64,000 nucleotides of DNA. Source: Tetrahymena thermophila SB210 (taxonomy: Eukaryota; Ciliophora; Oligohymenophorea; Hymenostomatida; Tetrahymenidae). The stretch lies in assembly GCF_000189635.1 (NCBI RefSeq), contig NW_002476417.1:620001-684000 (forward strand), given 5' to 3'. Under the pieces are notes generated by a model. It saw only the letters and a program-made list of their open reading frames with translations, had not been told where the DNA came from and ran no database searches. The translations under genes were made by a program, and so were the position numbers. Position 1 is the stretch's first letter. Each line of letters starts with the position of its first letter. Of this stretch, positions 52,701 to 64,000 are shown piece by piece.

Positions 52701-55042
52701 TGAAGTAGGAATTTTAAAATTCAAAAGAAACACAACCTCAATAGTTTCTTGCTCCTTAGAATCATATTCTAGTATTGTATTTTTTTCTTAATAAAATATT
52801 TTCTATTAATTTATACTAATGATGGAGTTAGATTGATTAGTTTAAATCAATAATTTATCTGAATATAAATCAAATTAAGATTTATTGAGATAAATAAAAG
52901 GTTAAATGACTTAATTGATTGTAGCATAATTATTTTTGAAGACAATTTATGGTAATTTAATTATTTCTACAAAATATTTAGGACTTTCAAAATATATGTA
53001 AATTTATAAGCAACTAGACTTTTCTTAATAATAGTTATCTTATAGAAATATTATTCCCTCATGAATAATATCAATAGGGAGTAGGATATTATCTTATTCT
53101 ATAAAAATATATCCAACAAAAGATCCTATTAATTTTAGCTATAGGATAGAATTATAATGTGAATCAATTGATTGTTATTGATAGAATATCATTAAAGATT
53201 AGTAATAATCATTGATCACAGTTACATCATTTTAAATTTAGATTGCTTTATCTATGATGCTGCTTTGGTGATAAGATTGGTATACTATCCTTGAATTAGA
53301 TATTAATTAATGATCATTAGGGTAAATGTATATATGTTATACTTTATCATTTAGTATTGTTTAGCAGTTATTCATTTTATCTATTAAATCAGTTTTTTAT
53401 TATTTCATAAGATAAAATTTTGCTTATATCTATTTTTAAAATTATTAAAAATCTTGAATTAACTTACTTTTAAAATTTTAAATTGACTTACTTATTCATT
53501 ATCAGTTTGTAAACATATTTTAGTTATTGCACACCCATTATACCTTGGTGTAAACAATTAAAAATAATATAGATTTGATCTTACTGGATAGAAGTGCTTA
53601 AAATTTACATCTATAATATATTTACTAAAGTGATAAATTTCTTAGAAATTCATAAAAATATCCCCTTATATTTTATCTATTTTAAATGAATAAAAATAAT
53701 TAATTAATCAAAAATATAGCTCTAAAAATAAATATATTATTTCATTTTTATTACTCAAAACAAAATAGTGATCTAGCAAATTGTTTTAGTTTTAAAAGCA
53801 GACTTTTTTATTAATTTCATAAGATATTTTTTAAAGTTCAAATTCCTTCTCTAACTCTTCTGGTGTTTTTGATTTAAATGTAACCAAAATATCAGATTTA
53901 AGATATTTATATAAAATAAAATTTTTAGAATAAAATAAAAAACAGGTGTAAAAAAATAAGTTTTCTTCATTAAAATTTTCAGAGAATTTATTAATTGAAT
54001 ATTATTTATCTTCTATGTCTTAATGTGCATCTAGAAAATAAATATTTTTATAATACTTTTTATTAAATAGTTTTCCATCCAAAATTAAGGTAGTTTGATT
54101 GCAATGAATTTATAATTCTACTGAAATTCTTTCAATTCTTTTTATAAAATAAGTATTTTCATACATCAGTTCTATTTCTTATTCACCTACTTTCAAATTA
54201 CAAAAGCCACGAATGAAAAACAAATCTATTCCAAATTAAAAGAAATTATATTTTCTTAAAGGCTATAGCACAAACTATTTCTATATTTATCCCAAGAATA
54301 ACTTATTGTATAGGCCAGAAGATACAAAAACTAATTCTACTTCTTCTTTACATTTTATTTCAATAAGCTAAAATTAATAATTAAATTATACATTATTAAA
54401 GCAAGAGTGATTTTCATCAACAAGTGTAATAATTTTATCTAAATTTGCTTTTTCATTGATAAGATAAAACCTATTTTCTATATCTTCTTTAAATAAGAAC
54501 TTTTATATTATTGTCTTGTATGGTTTTTCTACTTCATCATCTCCTTTAAGTAAGTTTAAATGAAATAAAAGACAACATTTAAAAAGATAAATTTTACTTT
54601 AATATTTTTTTTCTTGTACAACAAAGTACTATCTTGTTCTACAAACATCAGATAAGCATTTTATTGTAAGTAAATAGAATACTTTATTTTCATTTACGTA
54701 CTGATGTAATTTATTGATGCATAATCGATTCTGTTAAAAAAAATTCTCTTAACAAATATCTTTATGATAAGGAAATAAAACTTAGGTTTTCATAGAAAAT
54801 TCACTATCCATAATATCATCATCAACATAAATAATTAATTCATAGTCTTTTAATGATTCTATTAAAGATACTTTTATTTCATATTATATTTCTTAGCCTT
54901 ATTAATATTCTTTTGATAGATCTATCCTCTAAGTTAAATAATGTTCTTTGGTTATTTTTGTGTGCATCTAAATTACTTGTAGACATTAAGTAATTTGCGT
55001 AAATAAAATAACTTGTGTTAGCACTAGAATTTTTGAGATCAT
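49730..55042 (-). CDS. Large type I membrane protein, subfamily C, copy 1 (spliced)
   Basis: ATG at 55042 gives MISKILVLTQVILFTQITQC, a clear signal peptide. The module then reads HYLTQRIDLSKEYQQGQEIQ, KDYELIIYVDDD, KDICQENFFQQNRLC and IKCLSDVC, which keeps the four-cysteine superfamily motif. The final exons encode KIVKFEYKKDTNQISYEIEV, FIRIYFQSKTNDLTIPLSPI, a helix IIFLTLLVLLFIIAIII and the tail KNVRNVII at TGA 49730. The tail exon aligns directly with those of A and B. The gene is about 5.3 kb, a little longer than the A copies, with several small introns not all mapped; one precedes the last exon near 50090-50150. It is clearly more diverged than C2 and C3 are from each other. Function unknown. 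Confidence 0.76.
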
Positions 55043-55422
55043 CTCTACTTAAAAACCTTTCTTAAAAGATATTTTATATTTGTATTTCCAAATTAATTAT
55101 TTGATTAAATTAAGTTAATAAGAAATTATAAACAACAAATTTATTTCAAATTTATGCACTATTAAGGAAATATCAAAAATAAATTACAGCTATATTAGAA
55201 ATTATTTCAAATAAAAAAAACTATAAATATTTCAAAAAATAAAAAATAAAATTAAATGTTTTAACTATTAAAATATTAAAATTATAATTCAAATTATTAA
55301 TAGTCAATAAAAAATTATTTTTTTATATTAATCAAAAGGTTTACAGTATAAAAAAGTTCAGTTTTTATTTACAAAAATTATATTTTTTATTTTAAAGATA
55401 AAATTAAATTTCAAACTTTAAT
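55043..55422. other. Intergenic, C1 to C2
   Basis: About 380 bases of AT-rich sequence. Stretches next to the C2 stop resemble those next to the C3 stop (about 61430-61533), e.g. a shared ACAGTATAAAAAA block near 55345 and 61435. Nothing else was seen. Confidence 0.5.
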
Positions 55423-58400
55423 TCAGATTTTAACAGCTGCAATATTTTTAGTGAGTATTACTATTATAAATAGCAATAATATTAGAAGCAAAAATAAAAT
55501 TGAAAAAATGGATAATAGACTTTCTTTTTTTCCCCTCTACTTAACTATTTTTTGCTTGAACAAATAATCTTAAGATATCTCTATTATTGGGCTTATTGGA
55601 ATGATGAAATTATTTGTTTTAGATATAAAATATATCCTGATAAATTAAGAGTTGTTTTTAGTTAATATTTAATTAACCACTTCAATTTCATAGCTAAGTT
55701 CATTGATATCTTTTTAATATTCAAATTTGACTATTTAAGAATTTATTACAAAATTAACTTTCTCCATCTTTTTATTTTATTTATTTATTTAATTAATTAT
55801 AAATGGTTAAAATATTAATGATTAATTTTAAAAATTTTACTTAAAAAGCTTATTATGATAGTTACATATACTTTTGTAATTGATATTTCTCTTTTGAACT
55901 AATAACAATAAATTCATATTTATTTATTGATTAGATATCTTCTTTTAGATAGTCTAAAGCTTGTTCATCAACAACATAGTTATAAATTTTAATGCTTAAT
56001 TCATAAATATTTTTTTAACATATCTAATAATTCATTTTTTAAATTGAATTGCTAGTTTCTTCTAAAAAAGTGTCAATTAAATTATAATATGCTTTTTCTT
56101 TTACATATTGAACTTAAATTGTTGTAAATTTATTGTTTATAACATTAATTATATATCCAGCAATTTAATTAGATCTATAAAATGGAATATTATTAATTTC
56201 AACATCTATGCTTAAGCTATGTAATAGAATACTATGACTATCTAGTTTAATCTTACGCATTTAATTGTTATTTTCACCCTCTATGTATATGATTAGATTA
56301 GAACCCATTTTTTCATAAATAAATAATTACTTTTAGTCAATAAAGTTAAAGTGCTTTGATTCTTAAATAACTGAATAAGACTTTCCTTAAACTAAAAGAA
56401 AACTGAGGTAAGTTAAATTCTTAAAAATATCAATCTCAACATATTATGCTTTTCCTAAGTTTATTTCTTAATTTTAGTTATTTTCGAAAACTAAAATACT
56501 CTGTTACTATTTATCATCACCAAAGAATCTGATAGATATTATCATTTGAGGAGAGTATGAATATTAAAAATTGTTGCATATTATCATTAGAATGTTGTTA
56601 TTATTAAGATTATTATCTAATTTTATTAAAAGGTAATTACTTTATTCTTTTTTTGAAGTGAGTATTTCATCTAAACTTAAAATCTCATTATAATTTAAAT
56701 GAATGATTAAATCTTCGTTTTCTTTAAGTAAAAAATAATTTTTTTAATTTTATTTTTCATAGTCTATTTATTTTTATACAACCCATATGCACTACTTTTA
56801 AATATTCGTTTCTTATAATATTTCCTATTTTATAAATGGAAAAATACTTAAACTTATTTTACTCTTTAAATTTACTAAATTTATTATAAAGGAATTTTCG
56901 TTATTTTCTAATAAATATAAACTGATATCATTAAATTTTTGGAAAAAATTATAAGCCAAAAAAATTGAAAAATTTTTAAATTAAAAAAAAGTAATATCAA
57001 TTTTTTTTATTCAAAATAACCCAATTTAATTCTAATTTTTATTACATGCTAAACTAAAAAAAAAATAAAAAAATAATTTAACTCTAATTAATGTCAATTA
57101 TTTTTAGAAATAAAAAAATAATTATATATTTAATTTTCTTAAAAGTTTTCCTTTTCTTAGATTAAAATTAATCATTCATTATCTTTTAAATTTTATTCTG
57201 TTTTAAATTCTAAAAATAAAAATTTGAAATAATTAAAAAAGTACATCTTAGAATTTCTTAATTTAATGGTCAAAGCTTGTCTCTGCAAATCTGAATAAGT
57301 TATTCACATGGATTGTTAAATCAAATTATTTATAAAAATAAAGCATTTTATATTGCTTAAAATTATTTTTGTTGGTAGTTTCGATTTCAATGTAATTCAA
57401 ATTCTCAAAGCAAGGTATAAAATATAAGTCCTAATATTAAATGTTAATATTAATAAATTGCTCTTTTTCTTAAAATTCATCAAAGAATATAAACATTCTT
57501 TACTTAGATAGAATATTTTCTTAATTTAATTTAGCAGTCAAACGCTCATAAATCATAGATAATTTTATTGAATATTAAAATTCAAAAGTCAAAGGCTAAA
57601 TAAAACAAAAATTGTATTGTTCTTTAGTTTAAATTATGGAATTATTTTAGCTAATTTACCAATTTTTATCATAATTTGGGTTAATAATAATTAAATTAAA
57701 AAGAGTAAGATCAGAAATTTCGAACCAATAATGCATTATTGTTGAAGAATAACTACTTTAATTATTACTCATTTAAATTTTATATTTTTAATAGGGTAAT
57801 ATTTAAAATTTAAAAACCTAATTTATATTATTAATTTCCTTAGGATAATGCATCTCTAAACTATGTACCAACATAAACTTTAAAGTTATTACCATATCCC
57901 AAAATTATGATTTCTTCTAATCTTAGTGATAAAATTACAATTATTTTTATTGGTTAAAGATATTTAATAAAAAGTTTTGACTTTAATTCTAAATTTTATA
58001 ATTTTAGATTTAATAGTCTTATTATTATTAATCTTATTCTTATCTAATATTGATTTAAAGGTATTGATCTTTTTTTTTATCGTAAATGTCAATATTTAAT
58101 TACATTTATTAGCAAACATTGTAAATCTCAAGAGATTTTTCTTATTCATCATTTTCTTTTTATAAATATTTATTTATATTAATAAAAATGTTGAATCTAA
58201 ATTATAATTTTACGAAGCTTGATTTAATAAACTTCTGTCTCATCAGATTAAGAAACTTAATATTCAAAAGGTTTAATTAATAACCCAATAGATCCTTTTG
58301 GCTTAATACCATTACATGAAAGTTTTTATAACTAATTAGAATATTTAAGTTATCTTAAGTCAAAATTCGATTTCTTTTCATTACTTATTGGTTAGTATAA

Positions 58401-60892
58401 ATATTAATAATAAAAATCACCTTTAAATTGAAAACCTCTTTCTTAGTTATTCCAAAAGTAATAGAATTGCAAGTAATAAAACTAACTATCAAAGTCGTTA
58501 CTTGGATCATTTGTGTAAGAAATGTTTTCAAAGAAAATTGTTACTGAAACAGGAGCTTAAACATGCAATTAAAAAATAATATCAATAGTTTCTTGCTGCT
58601 TCAAATCAATAGAAAGAATTTAATTTGCATGTAATTATAAAATATTTTCATCATTAATTTTAATTATCGAGTTAGATAAACTAGTTTTAATCAAAATTTT
58701 ATCTGAATAAAAATTAAACTAAGACTTTTTAAAAGAAACAAAAGGTTGAATTACTTAGCTAATTTAAGCAAAATTATTTTTGAAGATGATTTATGGTTTA
58801 TTTATTATTTAAATTTTATCAAATATAATTTCTGATAAAAAACAAATTTAATAAAAATTTTATTTTTCTTAGAAATATCTCTCTTAAAGAAATACTTAGC
58901 AATCATCTCCACTTTAACTTTAAATGAAATCAACAGGAATAAACATATTGTTATCTTATGCTAAAATTTATTTAAAGCATCCTTAATATGGTGATAATTT
59001 CAAGATTGAATTATAATATGAATTAATTGATTATTTTTCATATAGTAGTCTTATAAAATAATTATTTACACTTACTTCCATTGCTTCATTATTATTAATT
59101 TAAATTGTATTGTAAATGTTTGTGCTACTTTCACAATAACATTGATATACTATCCTTGAATTGGAATATAATTTCCTATATTCAGGATATATATAAAGAT
59201 CATATATCACATCTTTAAATATCATTTAGCACTAATTAGTTTTATCTAATTCATAAAATTTTCTTTTTGTGTTACTTATAAACGATATTTTAAACTATAT
59301 ATTTAATAACAGTTATATTAAGCTTTAAAATTAATAATTTACTTACTTTTTCACTATCTGTTTATAAACATATTTTAGTCAATGCACATTCTGAGCAAGG
59401 ACTAACTCTCAAAAAATACAAAGATTCTATATTCATTCTAATAGGGGTGAAGTATTTTAATTTTGATTTTATTAAATAAGTAGTTTATTTAAGCAATCTT
59501 TTTATGTGCATAAATATATCTCCTTTGTTTTTATCTATATTTAAATTACACAAGTGATTAGTCAAGGTTCTCAAGTTATAAGTGGTAAATATAATAAATT
59601 ACTTAATACAAAATAATGTTGGTAAAATTAATTTGAATTTTGAAAGCATATTTCCTAGTTAATTTCATAAGATATTTTTTAAATTTGGTATTCTTACTCT
59701 AATTCTTCTGGTGTACTTGATTTGGAATCAATTTACTATGTTGAATTACTTCTCAATACATAAAAATAAAAATTTTTGGATTAAAATTAAAAACAATCAT
59801 CATATTAATAGTCTCTACTATAATAATTTTCTTATTAGATATAATTTATCTAATATTATTCACCTTTTTTTGGTTCTTAAATATAAATAGTTCTAAAAAA
59901 CAAATCATTATAGTAATCTGATACCAGGAATATAGTAGTTTAGTTGCAGTAAATGTATACTTCTCCTATAAATATTTCTATTCCTAAAACCAGATAAGCA
60001 ATATCTGATACTAATTCTACTTCTTATTAATCTGTTCTCAAGCTGCAAGAACCACGAATAAAAAAAATTTCATGATTAAATTATCTAAAATTGTATTTGA
60101 TTTAAGGTTATAGTTCAAAGTTTTTCATTTATTATCCTAAAAATAGCAAATCATACAGATCGGAAGATACAAAGACTAATTCTACTTCTTCCTAGCACTT
60201 GATTTCAACCAGCTAATATTAAAAATTAAATTATACATTGTTATAGCAAGGATGATCCTCATCTACAAGGACTATAATTTTATCTAAATTTGCATTTTGG
60301 TTAATTAGATAAAACCTTTTTTCTAGTTGCTCTTTAAATAAAAACTTTTACAGTATCATTTTATATGGTTGTAATTTTTCCTCGCCTTTTAGTTTAAATA
60401 TTTTAAAGGAAATAAAAAATAATATTTTTAAAAGAAATATTTATTACTTTACTATCTTTTTTTTTGAACAATAAAATACTATCTAGTCCTACAAATATCA
60501 GATAAGCATTTTATTGTGAGTTGATATAATAAGTAATATTAATAGCCATATTGATACATTTAATCAATGCATATTCGATTACGCTAATAAAGATTCTAAT
60601 TACATATATCTTTATTGATAGGAAATTAAATTTGGGTTTACATAGTAAACTTACTCTCAATTATATCATCATCAGCATAAATAATTAATTCATAGTCTGA
60701 ATACTCTCCAACTAAAGATATTTTTATTTCATATTATATCTCTTCTCCTTTTTTATACTCTTTCGATAAATCTATCCTTTAATTTAAATGATAATCTTTG
60801 GTAATCTATGTATGCATCTATATAACTTGTACGCATTAAGCAATTCTACTAATTAAAATAATTTATATTAGCACTAATATCTTTACTATCAT
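55423..60892 (-). CDS. Large type I membrane protein, subfamily C, copy 2 (spliced)
   Basis: ATG at 60892 gives MIVKILVLIQIILISRIAQC, a signal peptide. VQVIQMHTQITKDYHLNQRI and YSDYELIIYADDDIIESKF follow, parallel to C1. The last exon encodes IIPISPIIEISQDYLFKQKI, a long helix (LLSIFSILFLLLILLLFIIV) and tail LTKNIAAVKI, with TGA at 55423. The 3' part (55423 to about 56900) is very similar to C3 (61534 to about 62980), and much less so to C1, so C2 and C3 are the younger pair. Predicted topology is the same as for the other copies. Intron positions inside the gene were not all determined, and continuity of the interior frame is assumed from its similarity to C1 and C3. Function unknown. Confidence 0.75.
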
Positions 60893-61533
60893 CTTTATTT
60901 TTAAAATAAATTTTATTAGAAAGAGTTATTTTTTTGTTTATATATTTATTTATATTTCCAAATTAAATATTTGACTAAATTAAATAAGTTAATTATAAAT
61001 AGAATTCAGATCAAGTAAATTTTAAATTTATGATTTTGTAAAGATATGTATTTTTAATTAGCTTTATCAAATAGTATGTAATATTTAAGTAATTATTGAT
61101 ATTAAAATTTATTACTAAAAGATTAAAAAAAAGAAAATGTTTTAAATAGAACTATAAAATCAATTAAATATAATTTTCTATTTTAATATCCAATCAAATA
61201 ATAGATACAATATCCAAAATAAAAATTTGTAACAAATCATATTAAAGATTTTAAAATCATAGCTAATTTAAAATCTATACAAATAATTAGATGAATACGT
61301 ATATTTTATATACTTGCTGCTCTTAAATATTATAAAAAACTTATTAAACTAAATATATTCCTTTTATATTCGATTTAATTGTAAAAAATAAAAAAATTCT
61401 CTAAAAAATAAAATTTTTTTTTAAGGAAAATATTACAGTATAAAAAATTTAAGTATTTATTTACAAAAAATAAATTTTTTAGTTTTAGTTTAATAATTTA
61501 TTTGAAAGATATAATTAAATTTCTAACTGTAAT
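60893..61533. other. Intergenic, C2 to C3
   Basis: About 640 bases of AT-rich sequence. The end next to C3 resembles the C1-C2 gap. No frame, RNA gene or notable repeat was seen. Confidence 0.5.
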
Positions 61534-64000
61534 TCAGAGTTTAACATTTCCAACATTTTTAATGAGTATTGCTATTATAAATAGCAATAATATTAAAAGC
61601 AAAAATAAAATTGAAAAAATAGATAATAGACTTTCTTTTTTTACCCTCTACTTAACTATTTTTTGCTTGATCAAATAATCTTAAGATATCTCTATTATTG
61701 GGCTTATTGGGATGATTATATTATTTGTTTTAGATTTAAAGTATATCCTAATAAATTAAGAGTTTTTTTTAGTTAATATTTAATTAATCACTTCAATTTC
61801 ATAGCTAAGTTCATTTATATTTTTTTAATATTCAAATTTGACTATTTAAGAATTTATTACAAAATTAACTTTCTCCATCTTTTTATTTTATTTATTTAAT
61901 TATAAATGGTTAAAATATTAATGATTAATTATAAAAAATTTACTTAAAAAGCTTATTATGATAGTTACATATACTTTTGTAATTGATATTTCTCTTTTGA
62001 ACTAATAACAATAAATTCATAATTATTTATTGATTAGATATCTTCTTTTAGATACTCTAAAACTTTTTCATCAACAGCATAGTTAAAAATTTTAATGCTT
62101 AATTCATAAATATTTTTTTAACATATTTGATAATTCATTTTTTAAATTGGATTGCTAGTTTCTTCTAAAAAAGTATCAATTAAATTATAATATGCTTTTT
62201 ATTTGACATAATGTACATAAATTGTTATAAATTTTTTGTTTATAACTTTAATTATATATCCGGCATTTTAATTAGATTATTAAAATGGAATATTATTAAT
62301 TTCAACATCTATGCTTAGATTATATAATAGAATATTATGGCTATCTAACTTAATCTTATTCATTTAATTCCTGTTTTCGTCCTCTAAGTATATGATTAGA
62401 TTAAAACCCATTTTTTCTTAAATAAAAAATTATTAATTGTCAATAAAGTTTAAGTGCTTTGATTCTTAAATAACTGAATAAGATTTTCCTTAAACTAAAA
62501 GAAAATTGAGTTAAGTTAGACTCTTAAATATATCAATCTCGACATATTATGCTTTTCCTAAGTTTATTTCCTAATTTTGATTATTTTCGAAAATTAAAAT
62601 ATTCTATTGCTATTTATCATTATAGAAGAATCTGATAGAAATTATCAATTGAGGAGAGTAGGAATATTAAAAACTATTGCTTATTATCATTAGAATGTTA
62701 TTGTTATTGTTATTATTATGATAATTATCTAATTTTATTAAAAAGTAAGTACTTTATTCTTTTTTTGAACTGAGTATTTCATCTAAATTTAAAATCTCAT
62801 TATAATTTAAATGAATAATTAAATCTTCGTTTTCTTAAAGTAAAAAATAATTTTTTTAATTTTATTTTTCATAGTCCATTTATTTTTATACAACCCATAT
62901 GCACATCTTTTAGAGATTTGTTTCTTATTTGAAATCCTATTTTATAAATAGAATGAGAAAAATTTTTATTTTTTTAAATATTTAAAAAATCACATAATTT
63001 TTTTTTATTAATTATCATGTATAATTTTGAATAAGAATTAAATTCTAGTTTTTATTAAATATTGGACCAAAAAAATTTAATCAAATGTCAATCGTTTTTA
63101 GAAAATAAGAAAAATAATTATTTGACTAATTCTCTTAATAGTTTTCCTTTTATCAGATTAAATTATTTTATCTATCTTTTATTTTAAATTTTATTCTATT
63201 TTAAATTCTTATAATAAAAATTTGAAATAAATAAAAAAGTACATCTTAGAATTTCTTAATTTAATGGTCAAAGCTTTTCTCTGCAAATCTGAATAATTTA
63301 TTTACATGGATTGTTAAATCAAATTTCTTTAAATCATAAAGCATTTTATATTGCTTAAAATTGTTTTTTTCAGTAGTTTCGATTTCAAAATAATTTAAAT
63401 TCTCAAAGCAAGGTATAAAAAATAAGTCCTAATTTTAAATGCTAATTTTAATAAATTATTCTTTTTCTTCTCTTTCATTAAAGAATATAAACATTCTTTA
63501 CTTAGATAGTGTATTTTCTTAATTTAATTTAGCTCTTAGACGCTCATAAATCATAGATAATTTTATAGAATATTCAAACTCAAAATCTAGAGGATAAAAA
63601 AAACAAAAATTGTATTGTTCTTCAGTATAAATTATTGAATTATCCTAGCTAATTTACCAATTTTTATCATAAGTTTAGTTTATAGCAAATAATTCAAAAT
63701 GACTAAGATCAGAAATTTCGAACCAATAATGCATTATCGTTGAAGAATTATTACTTTGATGATTACTCATTTAAATTTTATATTTTGAATAGGGTAATAT
63801 TTAAAATTTAAAAAAATCATTTTTATCACTAATTTTCATTGGATAATACATCTTTAAACTATGTACAAATATTAGCTTAAATATTATTTTCATATCCAAA
63901 AATTATCGCCTGTACTAATAGCTAGGTTTGTTGTTTAACTTCAGATATTTTTAACTGCTTAAACAATCTAATAAAAAGTTTTGACTTTAATTCGAAATTT
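61534..64000 (-). CDS. Large type I membrane protein, subfamily C, copy 3 (5' part beyond window)
   Basis: Only the 3' half is present; the start would lie roughly 3 kb past the right edge, judging by C2. The last exon gives IPISPIIEIS, DYLIKQKIVK, the same hydrophobic helix as C2 with few changes, and a tail KNVGNVKL at TGA 61534. Further in, segments such as the exon around 63240-63420 match C2 at 57240-57420 closely. The copy shows no obvious break in the parts sampled. Same predicted role as C2: single-pass membrane protein with a large extracellular or lumenal region and unknown function. The array may well continue outside the window. Confidence 0.72.

Noticed and set aside
1-64000. Bacterial-type features: operons, Shine-Dalgarno sites, CRISPR, insertion sequences
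   Set aside because: The reassigned TAA/TAG codons, spliceosomal introns and composition identify a ciliate nuclear sequence, where these do not apply, and none was seen.

Overview
The window is extremely AT-rich (about four fifths A+T by eye) and can only be read as protein if TAA and TAG are treated as glutamine and TGA is the sole stop. With that code, long frames with sensible protein content appear on the minus strand. In the standard code they are shattered. Short introns (about 48-65 bp, GT(A)...AG) interrupt them. This is the ciliate nuclear code, and the composition and intron style suggest Tetrahymena or a close relative. No telomeric repeat, rRNA, tRNA or CRISPR array was seen. Whether the DNA is macronuclear or micronuclear cannot be decided from the sequence.

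Every gene I could support lies on the minus strand. From left to right: (1) a partial multi-pass membrane protein of at least 508 codons whose 3' end lies beyond position 1; (2) subfamily A, six large paralogues (A1 2855-8002, A2 10831-15992, A3 16627-21524, A4 21894-26935, A5 27450-32468, A6 32751-37793); (3) a mu-type glutathione S-transferase (8825-9436) between A1 and A2; (4) subfamily B, two paralogues (38263-43340 and 43968-49046); (5) subfamily C, two complete paralogues (49730-55042, 55423-60892) and the 3' half of a third (61534 to the right edge).

A, B and C are one superfamily. Each complete copy has an N-terminal signal peptide, a shared cysteine motif about 100-150 residues in (IC...F..N..C, then IKC(L/V)S..C), a very long predicted extracellular region (A2 is about 1,640 residues if the four introns I found are all), and a last exon after a small intron. 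That last exon encodes an (F/E)(F/I)RIY strand, a (I/V)P(L/I/F)S turn, one transmembrane helix and a short basic tail. I do not recognise the extracellular domain as any named family. The best description is a tandem array of eleven large type I surface proteins that expanded by local duplication. A4-A6, B1-B2 and C2-C3 are recent pairs or triplets; A1-A3 and C1 are more diverged.

The gaps are AT-rich and mostly featureless. Exceptions are a perfect 10-bp GC-richer hairpin (2011-2040), a larger palindrome (2487-2531), two short frames that look like relics of the first ~25 codons of the left-edge gene (2492-2596 and 10101-10187), and an insertion of about 246 bp between A4 and A5 flanked by a 9-bp direct repeat. 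Short standard-code ORFs on the plus strand (e.g. 25593-25946, 31210-31485, 36482-36814) are antisense shadows of subfamily A exons.
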